The translations under genes and the position numbers were made by a program. From positions 18,974,248 through 19,038,247 of the forward strand of contig CM068551.1 in assembly GCA_035048495.1 (NCBI GenBank): a stretch of 64,000 bases of DNA. Direction: 5' to 3'. Within the stretch, counting starts at the first letter, position 1. The number at the start of each line of letters is the position of its first letter. Below, piece after piece: positions 1 to 11,941 of the stretch. The notes beneath the pieces were generated by a model. The model did no database searches. It was not told where the DNA came from and worked only from the letters and a program-made list of their open reading frames with translations. This DNA comes from Euptelea pleiosperma (taxonomy: Eukaryota > Streptophyta > Magnoliopsida > Ranunculales > Eupteleaceae).

Positions 1-661
1 GATCTGCCTACCCAGTTGTAATTTGACTACTTTAAGTTTCAACCTACCCTCAAAAAATTTTGATGCTTCCTTGTGTGTTTTCTTGTTGAAATAATTTATA
101 GCTTCGTAGAAAAGAACGCTATGGAGTTCATTTTGTCTGCACAGTCAACTTAAATAGTCCACGTGTCATCCTTTGGATGTGCCATGTGGCATTGCGGCCG
201 ACAACCAAGAGCTTGTTGGTTGATCCTCAAAATACAGGGGTACGATATCAAATGGTCTTGAATTATTCGTGAACCAAACCCTAAGAATTATCCAAACAAA
301 GGAACCGAACAACATCTTATTCAAAGGTAATGAAAAATTCATGCATTTTTTAACATGATCGAATTATTCTCAAATAATTCACAAACTTTTCGAATAATTC
401 CTGCATTATGTAGTTTTGAACATGAAAATTCATCTTATAAGACAAAAATTACCAATATTTTGTTTTTAAATTATTTTTGCCGAATTATTGAAGGCATTTT
501 AAATGATAAACCCGAGTTGTACTCGGAACATTTTCTGCACCACATTTTTGCTACTATGGTTAAGATTCTTAACCAAAAGGAAAGCTTGTATCAACATTAA
601 TTGTAGGATTCATGGTGCTGTAACCAATGTGACCCTTTAGTTGGACTTGGGCCTCTTCTTC
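1..661. other. Upstream region of small secreted peptide gene 1
   Basis: No gene is supported here. From about 170 onward the sequence is recognisably related to the upstream regions of the two other copies of the peptide gene (18850-19480 and 29940-30568). Shared blocks include CCATGTGGCATT followed by ACAACCAA, and CATGGTGCTGTAACC about 100 bp before the start codon. Upstream DNA was therefore duplicated with the gene. An 81-codon ORF at 355-600 is AT-rich, has no recognisable motif and is not counted. Confidence 0.5.
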
Positions 662-682
662 TATATATATATATATATATAG
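662..682 (+). promoter_or_regulatory. TATA-repeat promoter of peptide gene 1
   Basis: A (TA)n run ends about 32 bases before the ATG at 714. The paralogue at 19481 has a conventional TATAAAT at 19434-19440 in the corresponding place, so this repeat probably serves as the TATA region. Its position very close to the ATG implies a short leader. Confidence 0.45.
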
Positions 683-713
683 GACCTAAAACAAATAGTT
701 CTTGGTGGTTGCA

Positions 714-1031
714 ATGGATGTACGTTCATCTGTGCTTCTGGTTATGTTGGTCTGTGAGGTGGTGTCGCACACTAGTTACTTGGGCAAGGGCTACTCTGCG
801 TTAGCGACGGAGTTGCCCGGGAAAGTCATTCCAGGGTACGAATTTTTCACTGAAACCCCGAATCATTTCTTCTACCAAATGAAGGCATATCAACCTCAAA
901 GGATAGGAAGACCGCTGCGACCTTCCCCTATGGCCAACAAAGGGATAAGTCCTAAGCTGCCTGATAGGCCACCACCCCCTAGGGCCAACGATCTGGTTTC
1001 ACCTTCACCGATGGTGCCGGCGCTGCTTTGA
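714..1031 (+). CDS. Small secreted proline-rich peptide precursor, copy 1
   Basis: The product is a 105-residue protein. The first 20 or so residues (MDVRSSVLLVMLVCEVVSH) have the charged N-terminus and hydrophobic core of a signal peptide. The mature part holds a conserved ETPNHFFYQMK block and a basic, proline-rich tail (GRPLRPSP, PDRPPPPR). The paralogue at 19481 shares the signal region, the NHFFYQMK block and the proline-rich tail, although the tail has diverged. This supports a real coding gene, because conservation follows the reading frame. The open frame extends upstream to 702 but begins there with TTG; the first ATG is 714. An AATAAA at 1229-1234 could be the polyadenylation signal. 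I do not recognise the family. Precursors of secreted signalling peptides often look like this, but no known mature-peptide motif is clear. Confidence 0.65.
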   Translation: MDVRSSVLLVMLVCEVVSHTSYLGKGYSALATELPGKVIPGYEFFTETPNHFFYQMKAYQPQRIGRPLRPSPMANKGISPKLPDRPPPPRANDLVSPSPMVPALL

Positions 1032-1228
1032 CCTCGTCATCATGTTAGCCCACCACCCCCTACCAGCTACAAAACCCGGGTCGGAATGGGGTTTTGTACT
1101 CCATCTATGCCTTTTCATCTCTATAAATTTTATTGAGGGTCACGGATCTGTTCTTACAGAAAGAAGATCCAGTTTCTAAGGGTATACGGTATTTGCATTT
1201 TCTCGCTTTTTCTCAACCGAAGTTTCAT

Positions 1229-1234
1229 AATAAA
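1229..1234 (+). terminator. Candidate polyadenylation signal of peptide gene 1
   Basis: AATAAA lies about 200 bases after the stop codon of the peptide gene, a reasonable 3' UTR length. The motif is short and the region AT-rich, so chance is possible. Confidence 0.3.
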
Positions 1235-1520
1235 ACACTACCAGTTTGGTGGTGGTGATGGTGGCAATTACCCTGTGGTGCAAGTTGCAACGAAGAAAGA
1301 AATTAAGAACCCCATTATGTTAAATTATTCGTGGACTTCATGGAAAGGCCCATGGGGTGGTTACAAGCTCGTAATGAAAAAAGATAAAATCCAACAGCTA
1401 GAAATCACTAAAGGGTGTTTTTGGTGTTTGTAGATCCACCAAGGAGTGGGAGAAATATTCATGGTGAAAAATTTTCGTCTGTGAAGCAGTTTTCCTAGTG
1501 AAGCGCGTGTGAATTTGGCA

Positions 1521-1680
1521 CCTTTTTTTTGCTAACTATAACTTGAATTAAAGAAAAAGAACTATACAGAGCGCACTAAGGTGAGTCACGAGATCCACCG
1601 GCATCCCAACTAGGTTAGAATCTAGGAGAGCAAAGACATCAGACATTAGGCGGAAACAAAAAGTCAGTCAAATCTGTAAT
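1521..1680 (-). mobile_element. Short retroposed LINE/SINE-like fragment with poly(T) start
   Basis: A T-run begins this block (poly(A) on the minus strand), and ATTTGGCA occurs immediately before it (1513-1520) and after it (1681-1688). That is the signature of a target-primed retroposon of about 160 bp, 5'-truncated. No coding sequence remains. Confidence 0.4.
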
Positions 1681-1774
1681 ATTTGGCATGAGGGTCGGCC
1701 GCTCCACAAAAAACTCCATGACCTCTTCACCTAAGGAGGATCCATGGTTGGCTACGATGTCAACTGAAAAAATT

Positions 1775-2125
1775 TAAAAAATTGTCACTTGGCACACTCT
1801 TTCTACTAGCCAGTAAATGATTGGCCCACCACTTGAGGGACATACAAACTAAAAATCAACCTGATTGGTGATCTCTAGCCATTTAATCTGAGTATTAAAA
1901 TATGTTCAAATCCAATAGCTGGAAATCACCCCATGAAAAACATTCGAATACAGCCAGATCGAGATCGCCAATCGGGCATTTTGTTGCTTAGGTAACGGCC
2001 TTTTTTTCTCTCAAAATTTTCCAGAAAATAACGGTCGTTATCTTCGATATAACAGAAAAATAATGGCATTTATTTTCTGGGCGTTTAACGGTACGTAACG
2101 TAACGGGGGAGGTCCGAATCCATTA
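1775..2125. repeat. Half foldback element and a CGTTATAACG-type fragment
   Basis: 1775-1960 resembles one arm of the G-box foldback family (GGCACACTCT near the end, a GGTGATCTCTAGCC block and a TTCAAATCCAATAGCT block). 1990-2125 is a fragment of the CGTTATAACG-rich family: it carries CAGAAAATAACGG and TAACGGTACGTAACG and ends with a GGTCCGAATCC segment shared with 17900, 20865 and 37550. Confidence 0.5.
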
Positions 2126-3289
2126 TAACCCGACAAAGGCACAGCGGGCCTTGAGATGGTGAGAGGAGATAGAATAGAACTCGACAAAGGCTTCGGGATA
2201 AGGCTGAAAATGACGATGAAAAGGTCGGTAAACTGACTATGTTTGTGAAAAATCAAGGAAACACAGATCATCCTTCAAAGAAAGAGTAATGATCACATGG
2301 TCCGGGGTCCATGGATGTTGTCCTGGTGCACAGTGGTGTCGTCGTATCATTGGCTAAAATGTGCAAATCAAATTGAAGTTATTAAAGTTCAGTACACTTG
2401 GACCAATGAAAAAAGAACACCACCATGCACATGACAATTATGTCCAATGATGGGACGAGAAAAACCTGCCCAAAGCCAAAAAAAATCAGAGATATATTCT
2501 CACAAGGGGCTGTTTAAATGAGATTAAAATCAGGACCCACAAGGACAGTTAAGAACCAGTTTCTGAGCTAGGAAGACAAACCCACAAGGGGTAACTCACA
2601 AGGGTGATGGAATGAAAATGGAGAGAGCTCGGCTCAACTTTGAGACGAGACTTCTGATCAACTTCCCCGCCAAGCTCAGAACGGGTGGCTTTGATACCAC
2701 CTTATCCACTCTCAATCAAAGGCTTTAATGGTGGAGCAATAGAGAACAAAAAGACTAAGCTCTGCCTTTTCTCTTCCATGGAGGAGGAAAGGAACTCTCT
2801 TAACTTTTGTACATTATCTCCCCTCCCCAACACAATGAAGGTTCTACTGGAAACCTCGGCAATCTTGTCCATTGGATTGTTCTAACAGATCCTAACCTAG
2901 CTTATACTTCTTGAGAGAAGATCAAAGTCTTCCAATTTTAAAAAAATAATCTTTTTAAAATGAGGGAATCGATCCCCTCTTATTGGTCTAAAACAATATT
3001 ATTGTTTCTTCTTATTGAGCATGAGTGTATGTACTTATCTGTAATGGCATTATACCATTTTAATTAATCAATAATCATTTGTAACATATGTACGTACACC
3101 CCTCCTCCCTTTATGATTGATCTTGCCTTTTTTTTGGAGTGAATTTTTTTTTTTTAAAAACAGCTACAACTGAATAAATAAACACAAAAGACTACAACTA
3201 CAAACTTCCTCTAGGAGACAAAAACTACTTACAGAAAGACAAAAAAAAAGGGGACCTTCCCATGGCCCATGGCCCAGTAACAAAAGTTT
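2126..3289. other. Intergenic, no gene seen
   Basis: There are only short unsupported ORFs. A T-rich run near 3128-3160 followed by CAGCTACAACTGAATAAA looks like another short retroposon tail on the minus strand, without a convincing target duplication. Confidence 0.4.
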
Positions 3290-3480
3290 CAACCCATATC
3301 CATATGTTCCGAGAAAAGATTCGCTGGTCCCGGGGGACTTCAAAGCCCCGAGGGGCTTCAAACTTTGAAGTTTCCCCACCCTAAACGTCTGACACATACT
3401 CCAATCCCTTAACCCAACCTGCGTTAAGCCCTTGGTTAGTAGTTAACAAGGGTACTCGTCAAACATTTTGGGAGGGGGAC
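3290..3480. repeat. Inverted-repeat MITE, related to 51955-52105
   Basis: The block beginning AAAAGATTCGCTGG and containing CTGACACATAC...CCAATCCCTTAACCC recurs at 51955-52105. Inside each copy, a CCCCACCC...TGTCTGACA arm faces an inverted TGTCAGACATTTTGGG-type arm, so the element folds back. No autonomous partner is visible. Confidence 0.5.
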
Positions 3481-4067
3481 TTCAAACAGAGAACCTGGGG
3501 CCAGCGAAAATTTCCCCCAAATGTTCCACATGAAATAGTACCACACGTGTTGCTGCTCTTGTTCGAGACCAAGTACTTTAGATGGACTTAGTGTTGTACA
3601 GTGGGTACGGGCGTGTCTCGAATCCTATGGGATAGCATTCCCTAAGCGCAAAATAAGAGTATTTATTATTGTTTTAAAAACCAAAACTTGGGTTGCCATG
3701 CACACATTGTTCATCTGGGCATCTATAATTCGCATGTCAGAAAAATGAAAGTACAAATAAAAAGTAGGCACTTATTAGTTCATTATATGTCCTTCTATCG
3801 TACTCACTCAATCTTATGTAATAAAGCATATTTTCATTATAGTCCTATGATAACTACTTAATTACTTATTATGCCATTATTTTTATATATCCAAAATAGT
3901 TCCTTAATAATAATTTTAATTACTTTCAATACCATTTTTTTTATATTTTCAAAACAATGAAAATAATTAAATGAAGGCTAAAAAGAAACAAAAAATTTTC
4001 CTCACGGTCATTAAGCCAGACTATTTGCAAAAATAATTTTATTTTTATTTTTTATGATGGCCAACAA

Positions 4068-4357
4068 TTTGAGCCATGTGGCACACTCCTAGAGGAAACT
4101 GACCATATGGATGTTTGGACAATCCTAGGTAGACCTACAAACCAAAAATAAGCCCAATTAGGGATTTCTAATTAACCTTTGGATCTGAGTAGCCTGAATA
4201 ATGTTCAAAAACTACGGTTAAAAATATAATTCATGAACACGACTCTAATTGAATGGATAGAAATTACTAATCAGGCCTCATTTTGGATACAATTAGGGAT
4301 GGGCCAAAGATCCATATGATCTGTGGTATCTAAAGTGCCACGTGGCTCATATTGTGG
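4068..4357. mobile_element. G-box foldback element (family F1)
   Basis: The left half (GAGCCATGTGGCACACTCCTAGAGG, read only to its key parts GAGCC, GTGGCACACTC and GACCATATGGATGTTTGG) is the approximate reverse complement of the right half ending in GTGCCACGTGGCTCATATTGTGG. The arms are about 140 bp each and meet near 4210. Similar elements occur at 30.8, 33.4, 41.0, 42.7, 43.6, 46.3, 52.5 and 63.7 kb. There is no coding capacity. Each intact end carries CACGTG or a one-base variant. Confidence 0.7.
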
Positions 4358-4734
4358 TTCCTCATCATCAACGACGTCATCATCAAAGTTCTACTCCCTT
4401 TTAATTTCCTACCTGTCCTCAACGTATACTCAGCTCGATAATAAGCTTTCTCCTTAAACTTCAATACTACGCCTAAATCACCTCTTAATTACATCCCATG
4501 CCATTCTTGATTTTAAACCTTTTGGCCTTTGTACCCAAAATAATGCTCAATATCTACTATGGAGAATCAACCCATGAAAACGACTCCAATCAGATGCTTA
4601 GAAATCACTAATCAGGCTGACTTTTTGCATGTAGGTCTATCTAGGGATGGGCCAAATTAACATCCATATGTACAACACATGTGGCATCCCCCTACTGTTT
4701 GTAATGTGAAAACTACAATTTACTAATAGCTCAG

Positions 4735-4860
4735 GCTCCAAGGACCGCCTTTTTTTTACCCCTCTTACGAGTCGGACTCGAGGTCGTTGGATTCTCAGAA
4801 TCCACGAGTTTGACTCCCAAGAGCGGGCTCTTGATGAGCCCGACCCTTTACTAATTTGGT
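4735..4860. repeat. Internally deleted foldback (family F3)
   Basis: ACCCCTCTTACGAGTCGGACTCGAGG and the opposing GACTCCCAAGAGCGGGCTC match the two ends of the elements at 51555-51760 and 62680-62880, which have a GTCGTGTTCTC...GAACACGACTC foldback. Here the arms are almost adjacent, so the middle is missing. Confidence 0.4.
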
Positions 4861-4889
4861 TGATACTGTTGTATTGAAGCAAAAACAAG

Positions 4890-5600
4890 GGACTACTTAA
4901 GCCTGTGTTAAGTGTTGAAACTCTCGATTGTCGTTGACTCTGAACATAACCCTAAACGATGAACCATGTAAATTAATTCTCAATAAGATCCTTATGCAAG
5001 AGGTTAATATTATTAGAAGAGCAACATAAGCGGATAACAATCGCACGAAATTTCCAAACTAGACAGCTTGTCGTAGAGCAAGGTAAGAACGTAATTAACC
5101 AAAAACTAATCCTCATTATTACCACTTTAGCAAAGTAGACATCGCGTCTTTTAGTCTATAACACTTGCCTGATACGTCATTTTTTGTTAAATGTGGGGTT
5201 CGTCATCCCCAATGGATGCTAATCCCTTCACTGTACACATGACCCACTGAGTCATTGTTAAGACCGGTCGATCCGTCGGTAACATATTGGATGACGCATA
5301 GCCAAAAATTCAGATTGGTTAGAGGATCATAACCTTCCAATAAAAAACTATATAGATGAATTAGAAAAATATAACGAGAGCGACGGAAAAAAAATAAAAT
5401 CCAATGTGATTCATGTGTGTATCGGCTAAATAAGAATCGGGTCCATTGACGATTATGAGCTGTGAGCCTGTGACGTGAGAGCAACCAAGAACGTGCTATG
5501 AAAAGGGACTTAACATTATTTTTGTCCCAACTAGTAGATTAAGGTAGAAATCGTATTGGCTGATTTTAATGGAGTAAGCTTGCAAGAATTCCCAGACCCA
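4890..5600. other. Upstream region of the 2OG dioxygenase gene
   Basis: No gene or clear transposon is seen. A weak TATA-like TTTATAC lies at 5603-5609, about 55 bases before the ATG at 5663, but the case for it is thin. Confidence 0.35.
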
Positions 5601-5662
5601 TTTTTATACGCATTCGCTTACCATTGAACACATATTTTGCTTGGAAGGATAACGTTCAGAGG

Positions 5663-8600
5663 ATGGCGAAGCTACTTTCCAATAGGTTCAATACTGAAGT
5701 AGTACCGGAATCTTATGTCTTCCCGCTGGAAAAACGACCGGGAAAGCTTGTCGCTCTGCCGTGCGAAACTATTCCGGTAGTCGATCTGAAAGGGGGAGAT
5801 GGTCATGATCAAACAGAAATAATTAGGCAGATTTTGGAAGCTAGCCAAGAATTCGGATTCTTTCAGGTCATTCATATGCTTCCATTGTATTATATAGCAT
5901 TTGCTCTTGTTAACTTCTATCCTAACTCCCATGTTCTAAGAGAAATGGAGTGTTTATGCAAACAGGTGATTAACCATGGAATTTTAGAAAAAACGATGGA
6001 CGACATGATGGATGTTGCGAAGGAGTTCTTCGAGCTGCCTGTGGAGGACCATGCAAGCCTCTACTCTGATGATCGCAGGGAACCTATTAGACTTTCTACA
6101 AGCATTGACTACAAAAAAGAAGAGATTCATTACTGGAGGGATAGACTTACACACCCTTGTCATCCTATTGAAGAATTCATGCATTTATGGCCTGAAAAGC
6201 CGACTAGATATAGGTAATTTTGGAGATAATTTTTGAAGCAGCGGATTTTTTGAAGCGGCGCAACGCCACAATCCGATGATGCTTTTAAACAAACCAAGAA
6301 CTGCTTTTGAACAGCGGATTGTGGCGCAATGCGTTCGCTGCTTCATGCCTCTTATTGGGTTATTGCTGTATATAGGAAATGTTTTCTAAAATGTGTTAAA
6401 AGTGTTGCCTAAGAGATTAAGAAGGGATAAAGAAAACTAATTTCATATTGGATTCATATGATGATCTACGTGGGTTAGGTGTCCTAGACTTTCTATTACG
6501 GCTGGGTCTCTGGCTAATTCTAGTTGGTAGTGTAGTTTCCCTCTCTCCCTCTTGGAGTCCATGATGTGAAAGGAACTCAAGAGAGTTTATAGGAAGGGAG
6601 GGACGTCCCACCCCTTTCCCTATTCATATAGAGTCCCACTGTTAGCTAAGGGTTAGAGAGATGAAGCTGTTTAAAATCTTTAAATCTTCTGATCTTGATC
6701 AACACCTCCAAATCAAATGGTTGTGACTTCTTTTCCTGGTATGTATTTAACCTTGAATATTTGATTTATTCATTTGGATCTGAATGTTGATTTTAATCTA
6801 TAGGTTCCAGATATATTATATGTTTGCTTAGGGTTGACAATTTTCAATATTGGTATTAGAGCTAAGATTGAGCCCTTGGATTGCTTCAAGTAAAATCCAT
6901 AAGGATTCCTGATTCGAGATTTAATTATATAATCATTCTAATTATGGTTGAATCATTTTTTAATAGAGGGGTTTATATATGTTTGATTCAGTTTGAAAGT
7001 TGATTAAAATTTTATATATGTGTGTGCTAAATTATTGATTATTAAACCCTAGATTCTATTTTTTTTTAATTATTGGATCTCAAATCACCCACATGATCAC
7101 CATAGAAACAATTTGATTGAGTGCATGATCAAATCGATCAAGAACTAAGGGGACGGATTGATTGTAGGTTCGGGTTTGGTCCACATGGACAGAACTTGGC
7201 TCATTCGATATTGGTTTGGATTTGGCCTATATGGGTCCAACCCAATCCATTTTTTGAGTCTTAAAGGGTTTGTAATTGCCTGCATAGACCAAGCCCAAGT
7301 ATGTGGGGCTGTTTGGGTTTGGTCCATGCAGAGGCTGAACCCATTGGGTTCACGATTATGGGTTTGCGGGCTTGGCCATGTGCATGCATGTGACAAACCT
7401 GCCTTGCTGGTTCTAGTACTTATCCTCGGATTTTGGTGGGACTCATAGGGTTTTGGACACACTGCAGGTGGGTCCGGCATGTTATCATTATTTCACAACA
7501 TGGCCCACTTGTACGTACATAGGATTGTTTGGGCCTGTTCATATAATGGAATACTTTTGATGTACACATGAATGTTTGTGCTATATTTTCGCACATTTTT
7601 GTATTACACAAATGCATGTAAGCATTAATGTCACACCTCAAATCCGGTCTACTGCATTGAACCATGAGACATTGGTCTGACCCGCAGTCCTCAACCTATA
7701 CCCATGGTCTCGGATTTAGATAGGAAAAAAATAGAAATAAAATGTAAACAAGTCCGGTTATGATGTTTCTAAGTTCATAACATAATCATTAATTAGGTTT
7801 AAGCCCATTCCTATTTGCCATGTCCATCCCAAAAACAAACCACTCATAAAACATCAGACATCGGGATAAAAGTCAAAATGAATTGAAACCAACAAATCGT
7901 ACAATGAAAATTGGGCAAGCTTCTAAATTATGAAAATATAATTAACAAACTTTGTAGAATTTTTCTAAGGTTCAATATTTGAAGTTCGACTACCACATAT
8001 ATATATATATATATATATATATTCAGAAAGCTAATTGAAAAACTTATCTAGAAAAAATATAAAAAAAATGTGTTAGGAAGGTAGTTTGATTCAGAAACAA
8101 AGTCAATGTTAGGGAAAAGTTTCTATTCTATAGAAATAGAACTGGGGTATAAAAGTTTACAGAAAAATACCTTGGGGCCCATGACCCTAATCTGGAAAGG
8201 TAAGAGAAAAATACAACTATAATAGAAATTTGAGAAGAAAATACAGAAGAAAAATCAGAAGTTCAGAGGCCTACATGCTAGACCTCTAATCTAGAAATAG
8301 AAACGTAGAAAAAATAGTCCAGAATCAAAGTATCTATAACTCTTTACTAGGTTGTCAAAAAAGGTTGATTCTAAAGAGATTTGAAAGCTACATCTAATAC
8401 TAAAATTTTCATGTTTTGACTAAAAATTGAATCCCAACATATGATTCTTAGACATAGAAAGTATTGGGGTTTCACATAAAAACAACAAAAATAAAAAAAT
8501 ATTACAAAAAATTTATAGGCTCACATAGAACAAAATATTATGAATTTTTTAATTGAAGTTTTACATGGACATACATATGACGGTAAGGAAAAGAATAGAT

Positions 8601-11600
8601 TTGAAATCATACAAAAATATTGTATATATCAGCAATTCTACTAACATTACCACTGCTTAGTCTAGAAAATAGTAATATTTAAAGTGCGAATTTAGTACTT
8701 TCATATCTCACGAGCCATAAGTCATGAAGTAATTTAAATCCAAAGTGAAGTAGTTAATGTTTATTACAACTAAAATATGAAATAATAAACCTTAATATAA
8801 AGTTTTACTCATTGAAATATCATGAATAAAGCAATAAACTCTACCGACTCCAATTAAACTAAAGACTTGCTCCCTCATGTATATCTGCACATAGAAGGGG
8901 AGAGCCCTTGTTGGGCTGGCTTAGAGCACTTGTTGTTCTCAACAATAATTAATGGGAAATATGTATGGTACGTACGATTGGGCTTGGGGTGTTTAAATAG
9001 ATTTTTAGGTGTTGTGGGATAGGTTTGGATAGGATAGGAAGCATTCTAATATAATACATGGTTTCTAAGTATAATAAAAAGAGGTTTTCTAATGTTGATG
9101 TTGATTTCTAGAGTGGGAACCACTATGCTTATTGGTTACAACGATTTTCTAAGAGGGGAGAGAGAATTGATTTCTCCCATGTGACACAAGAGTGAAAAGT
9201 CAAACTAGGTTTATTTAAGGAAATACTAAATTAATTAATTTCAATTAGGCACATGTGCCATTCAACTAAGTAAAAATAGTCCATTAGAATAATTAATTAA
9301 TGTTATAGTCACCAATATTCTAGAATCAAGGGTGTAGCTAGGGTGTATTGACACACACTCTATCATGTCTGTACGTATACGGTACTATGTGTAGACACCT
9401 AAAATACATGCAATAGTAACCAATTAAATTAAATTAACCATGTGCTAATTAAATTTATAATTAACACAAAATAGATGCAAAATTAATTAAATTAAATAGA
9501 GTAAAATAAAATGTCTCAAAACAATTAAAATTTTTTTTTTTTTTGGGAAACTCTACGGAGGGAGGGAGATTTTATAATAGAATTCCAAAGTACACCTAGT
9601 TAGGGGGGACATAAGTACCTTACCCCTCAAGAGGCTAACAACTGAAAAATGAAGGAAATGCATGAGTGCCAAAGCTTACAGAGTATGCAAACCTACAAAA
9701 CAATCTACAATCATTCGCCTTACCAAGCTCATGGTTTGTCTCACATGGAAATCATCAAAAATATTTTCTTGAAAGTCACAAATAATATTTTAATGGTCAA
9801 ATCAAGTCAATAAAAGTGCATAAGAGGTGTATAAAGTCTAAAATACCCCTAAAAGTCAAAAGACTAAAATACCCGTCAAGATGAATTTTTTTTTTTTGAA
9901 AAGTTGTAGAATTGACACCTAATGTAAACTATAGCTAAAGGTTCATGAATTTATAAATATATCACAGTTTAGAGTGCCATAAATTCAGTATAACAAAATT
10001 ACGAAAATGCCTTTAAAAGCATCTCCGACTGAGATCTTTATTTTGGAGCACAAAATATATATATATATTATGATAAAGTGTTTTTCCAGCACATTGGTTA
10101 TAGTGTCAACTCCAATCATCATCTCCATTTTAATCTCTAAAACACTATTCCTTTGAAAAGTAATAAGGACATAATTGGTATCAAATTTTAGTATAGTACA
10201 TCAAAAAAGTTAAAATAAGAATTATAGAAAATGAATAGTGATAGAGACCCTTTTACATATTCATCCAGGGTCTCCAAATTTGGAAACTCAAAATGAGGCC
10301 TTTAAAATGGAGACCCTTTTTAGAGTACGTTGGAGGATGGATTCCACCTGACAGCTCTCTATTTTGGTGAAATAGAGCACGGTTGAATAGCTAATTAAAT
10401 TACCAAAATACTCTTTCAAAAAGAGGTTATTCAGAAGTCCTGCAATTTCAGAGAAAAGGTCTCTCAAGTTAGCTTATTAATTATAATTTATACATACAAG
10501 TAGATAAAAATACTAAATTAACCGTAAGTTGTATAATTATTGAAATGCCCTATGAAGAAGAAAAATTTGAGTGCTACAAACATGGGTTTATAATAAGGTT
10601 AGCACTAATCTAATATAAAAAAAATCAAGTTAATACACAAATTAATTATGAGTCGAACCTTATAGGTGAGGTCCATGCATACATGAATGTTGATAGTACA
10701 ACCACCGTCATTGTGTTGTAAATGCTTTGTGAACAATGTTCTTTATATCACATGTATTTTTTTTTTATTGAATCACGTTATTTTTGTATATATTAGACAT
10801 CACATGAAGACATGATAATGACAACTCATACACTTAAAAGGAGAACTTTAAAAGATACACCAAGAACTAGAAGCCCAAAATAAAGAATAAAGAACCTTAG
10901 AAATCTAACAGTAACCCACTTAACCAAATATGTGAATAATCTAAATTAATAACATGTGATAGACAGTTTTGTATGCAACTGGACAAATAACATGTCAAAT
11001 TTTCTTGCCTAAAGGTATGATGCACTTTGCCTATCGATCCCACATAGCACGTAGATGCATGGTTAAATACACTTCGTAAAATGCTTTGGCTATAGAGAAT
11101 AAATGATAAATAACGTGTTATTAAAACTCTGCGATAAGTTGTACAATTATCATATCATATGACATATGGACATATTCATCATTGATTTTACAGTTATGTA
11201 GAGGTCAATTGTCAAGAAGCATTTGGTCGGGATAAATACCTATATGTTGGTTTCATACTTCACCTATTGACACTTGCTATGATTGTAGACCGATTGACTA
11301 AGGGATTGACACCTAGCTAGAGTCTTTTGATTCTATCGCCTTATAGAGAGTTTTTCTGATTATATATTCAGTCTTTTGTTGGATGTTTGCTTGTGTGTGT
11401 GTTTTTTTTTATTTTTTGATTTGCTAAATGTTTGCTTGATTTGAATAAAATGCACTTTCAGGTTTTTTCATTATTGCATCGTGCAATTTGCACGTGCATT
11501 AAGAATACATCTAAAGATTGTTTAGAGAACATTGCACAATTACTAAAGGTTGCTTGGGTTGAACGTGACTTGCCTAAATTTAGGCAACTAGCTAGTTTTT

Positions 11601-11910
11601 CAAAACTATAACAGTTGCTAGTCGATTTTAACTGGTTAATCTGAAATGTCATTTTAAAACTTTAACTGTACATGTCAACTATAGACCAAGTAGGAGATTG
11701 TTGAGTTTTTGTTTCCGAATTGAATTAGTTTCCTAAAACTCTATATGGTCCTATACAACACAAGCTTTCTAAAATGGGTTAAGAGTGTCGGAAGTGTTGA
11801 GAAGAATTAGGAAACTAAACCCAAATTGGATTCATGCGATATCTACATGGTTTAGGTGTCCTAGAATTTCTATACGGCTGGTTGAGCAGCTAATTCTAAT
11901 TGGTGTAGTT

Positions 11911-11941
<31 letters not shown>

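Noticed and set aside
355..600. 81-codon ORF starting with ATG
   Set aside because: AT-rich, no motif, no paralogue, and it lies in the duplicated promoter region of the peptide gene.
960..1031. CEP- or CIF-type signalling peptide motif in the proline-rich tail
   Set aside because: The SP/PP words are suggestive only; spacing and key residues do not match either consensus.
5867..5965. Recent intron gain by AGGT duplication
   Set aside because: Both borders read CAGGTNATT, but an intron at this GFFQ/VINHG position is probably common in the family, so the similarity is likely coincidental.
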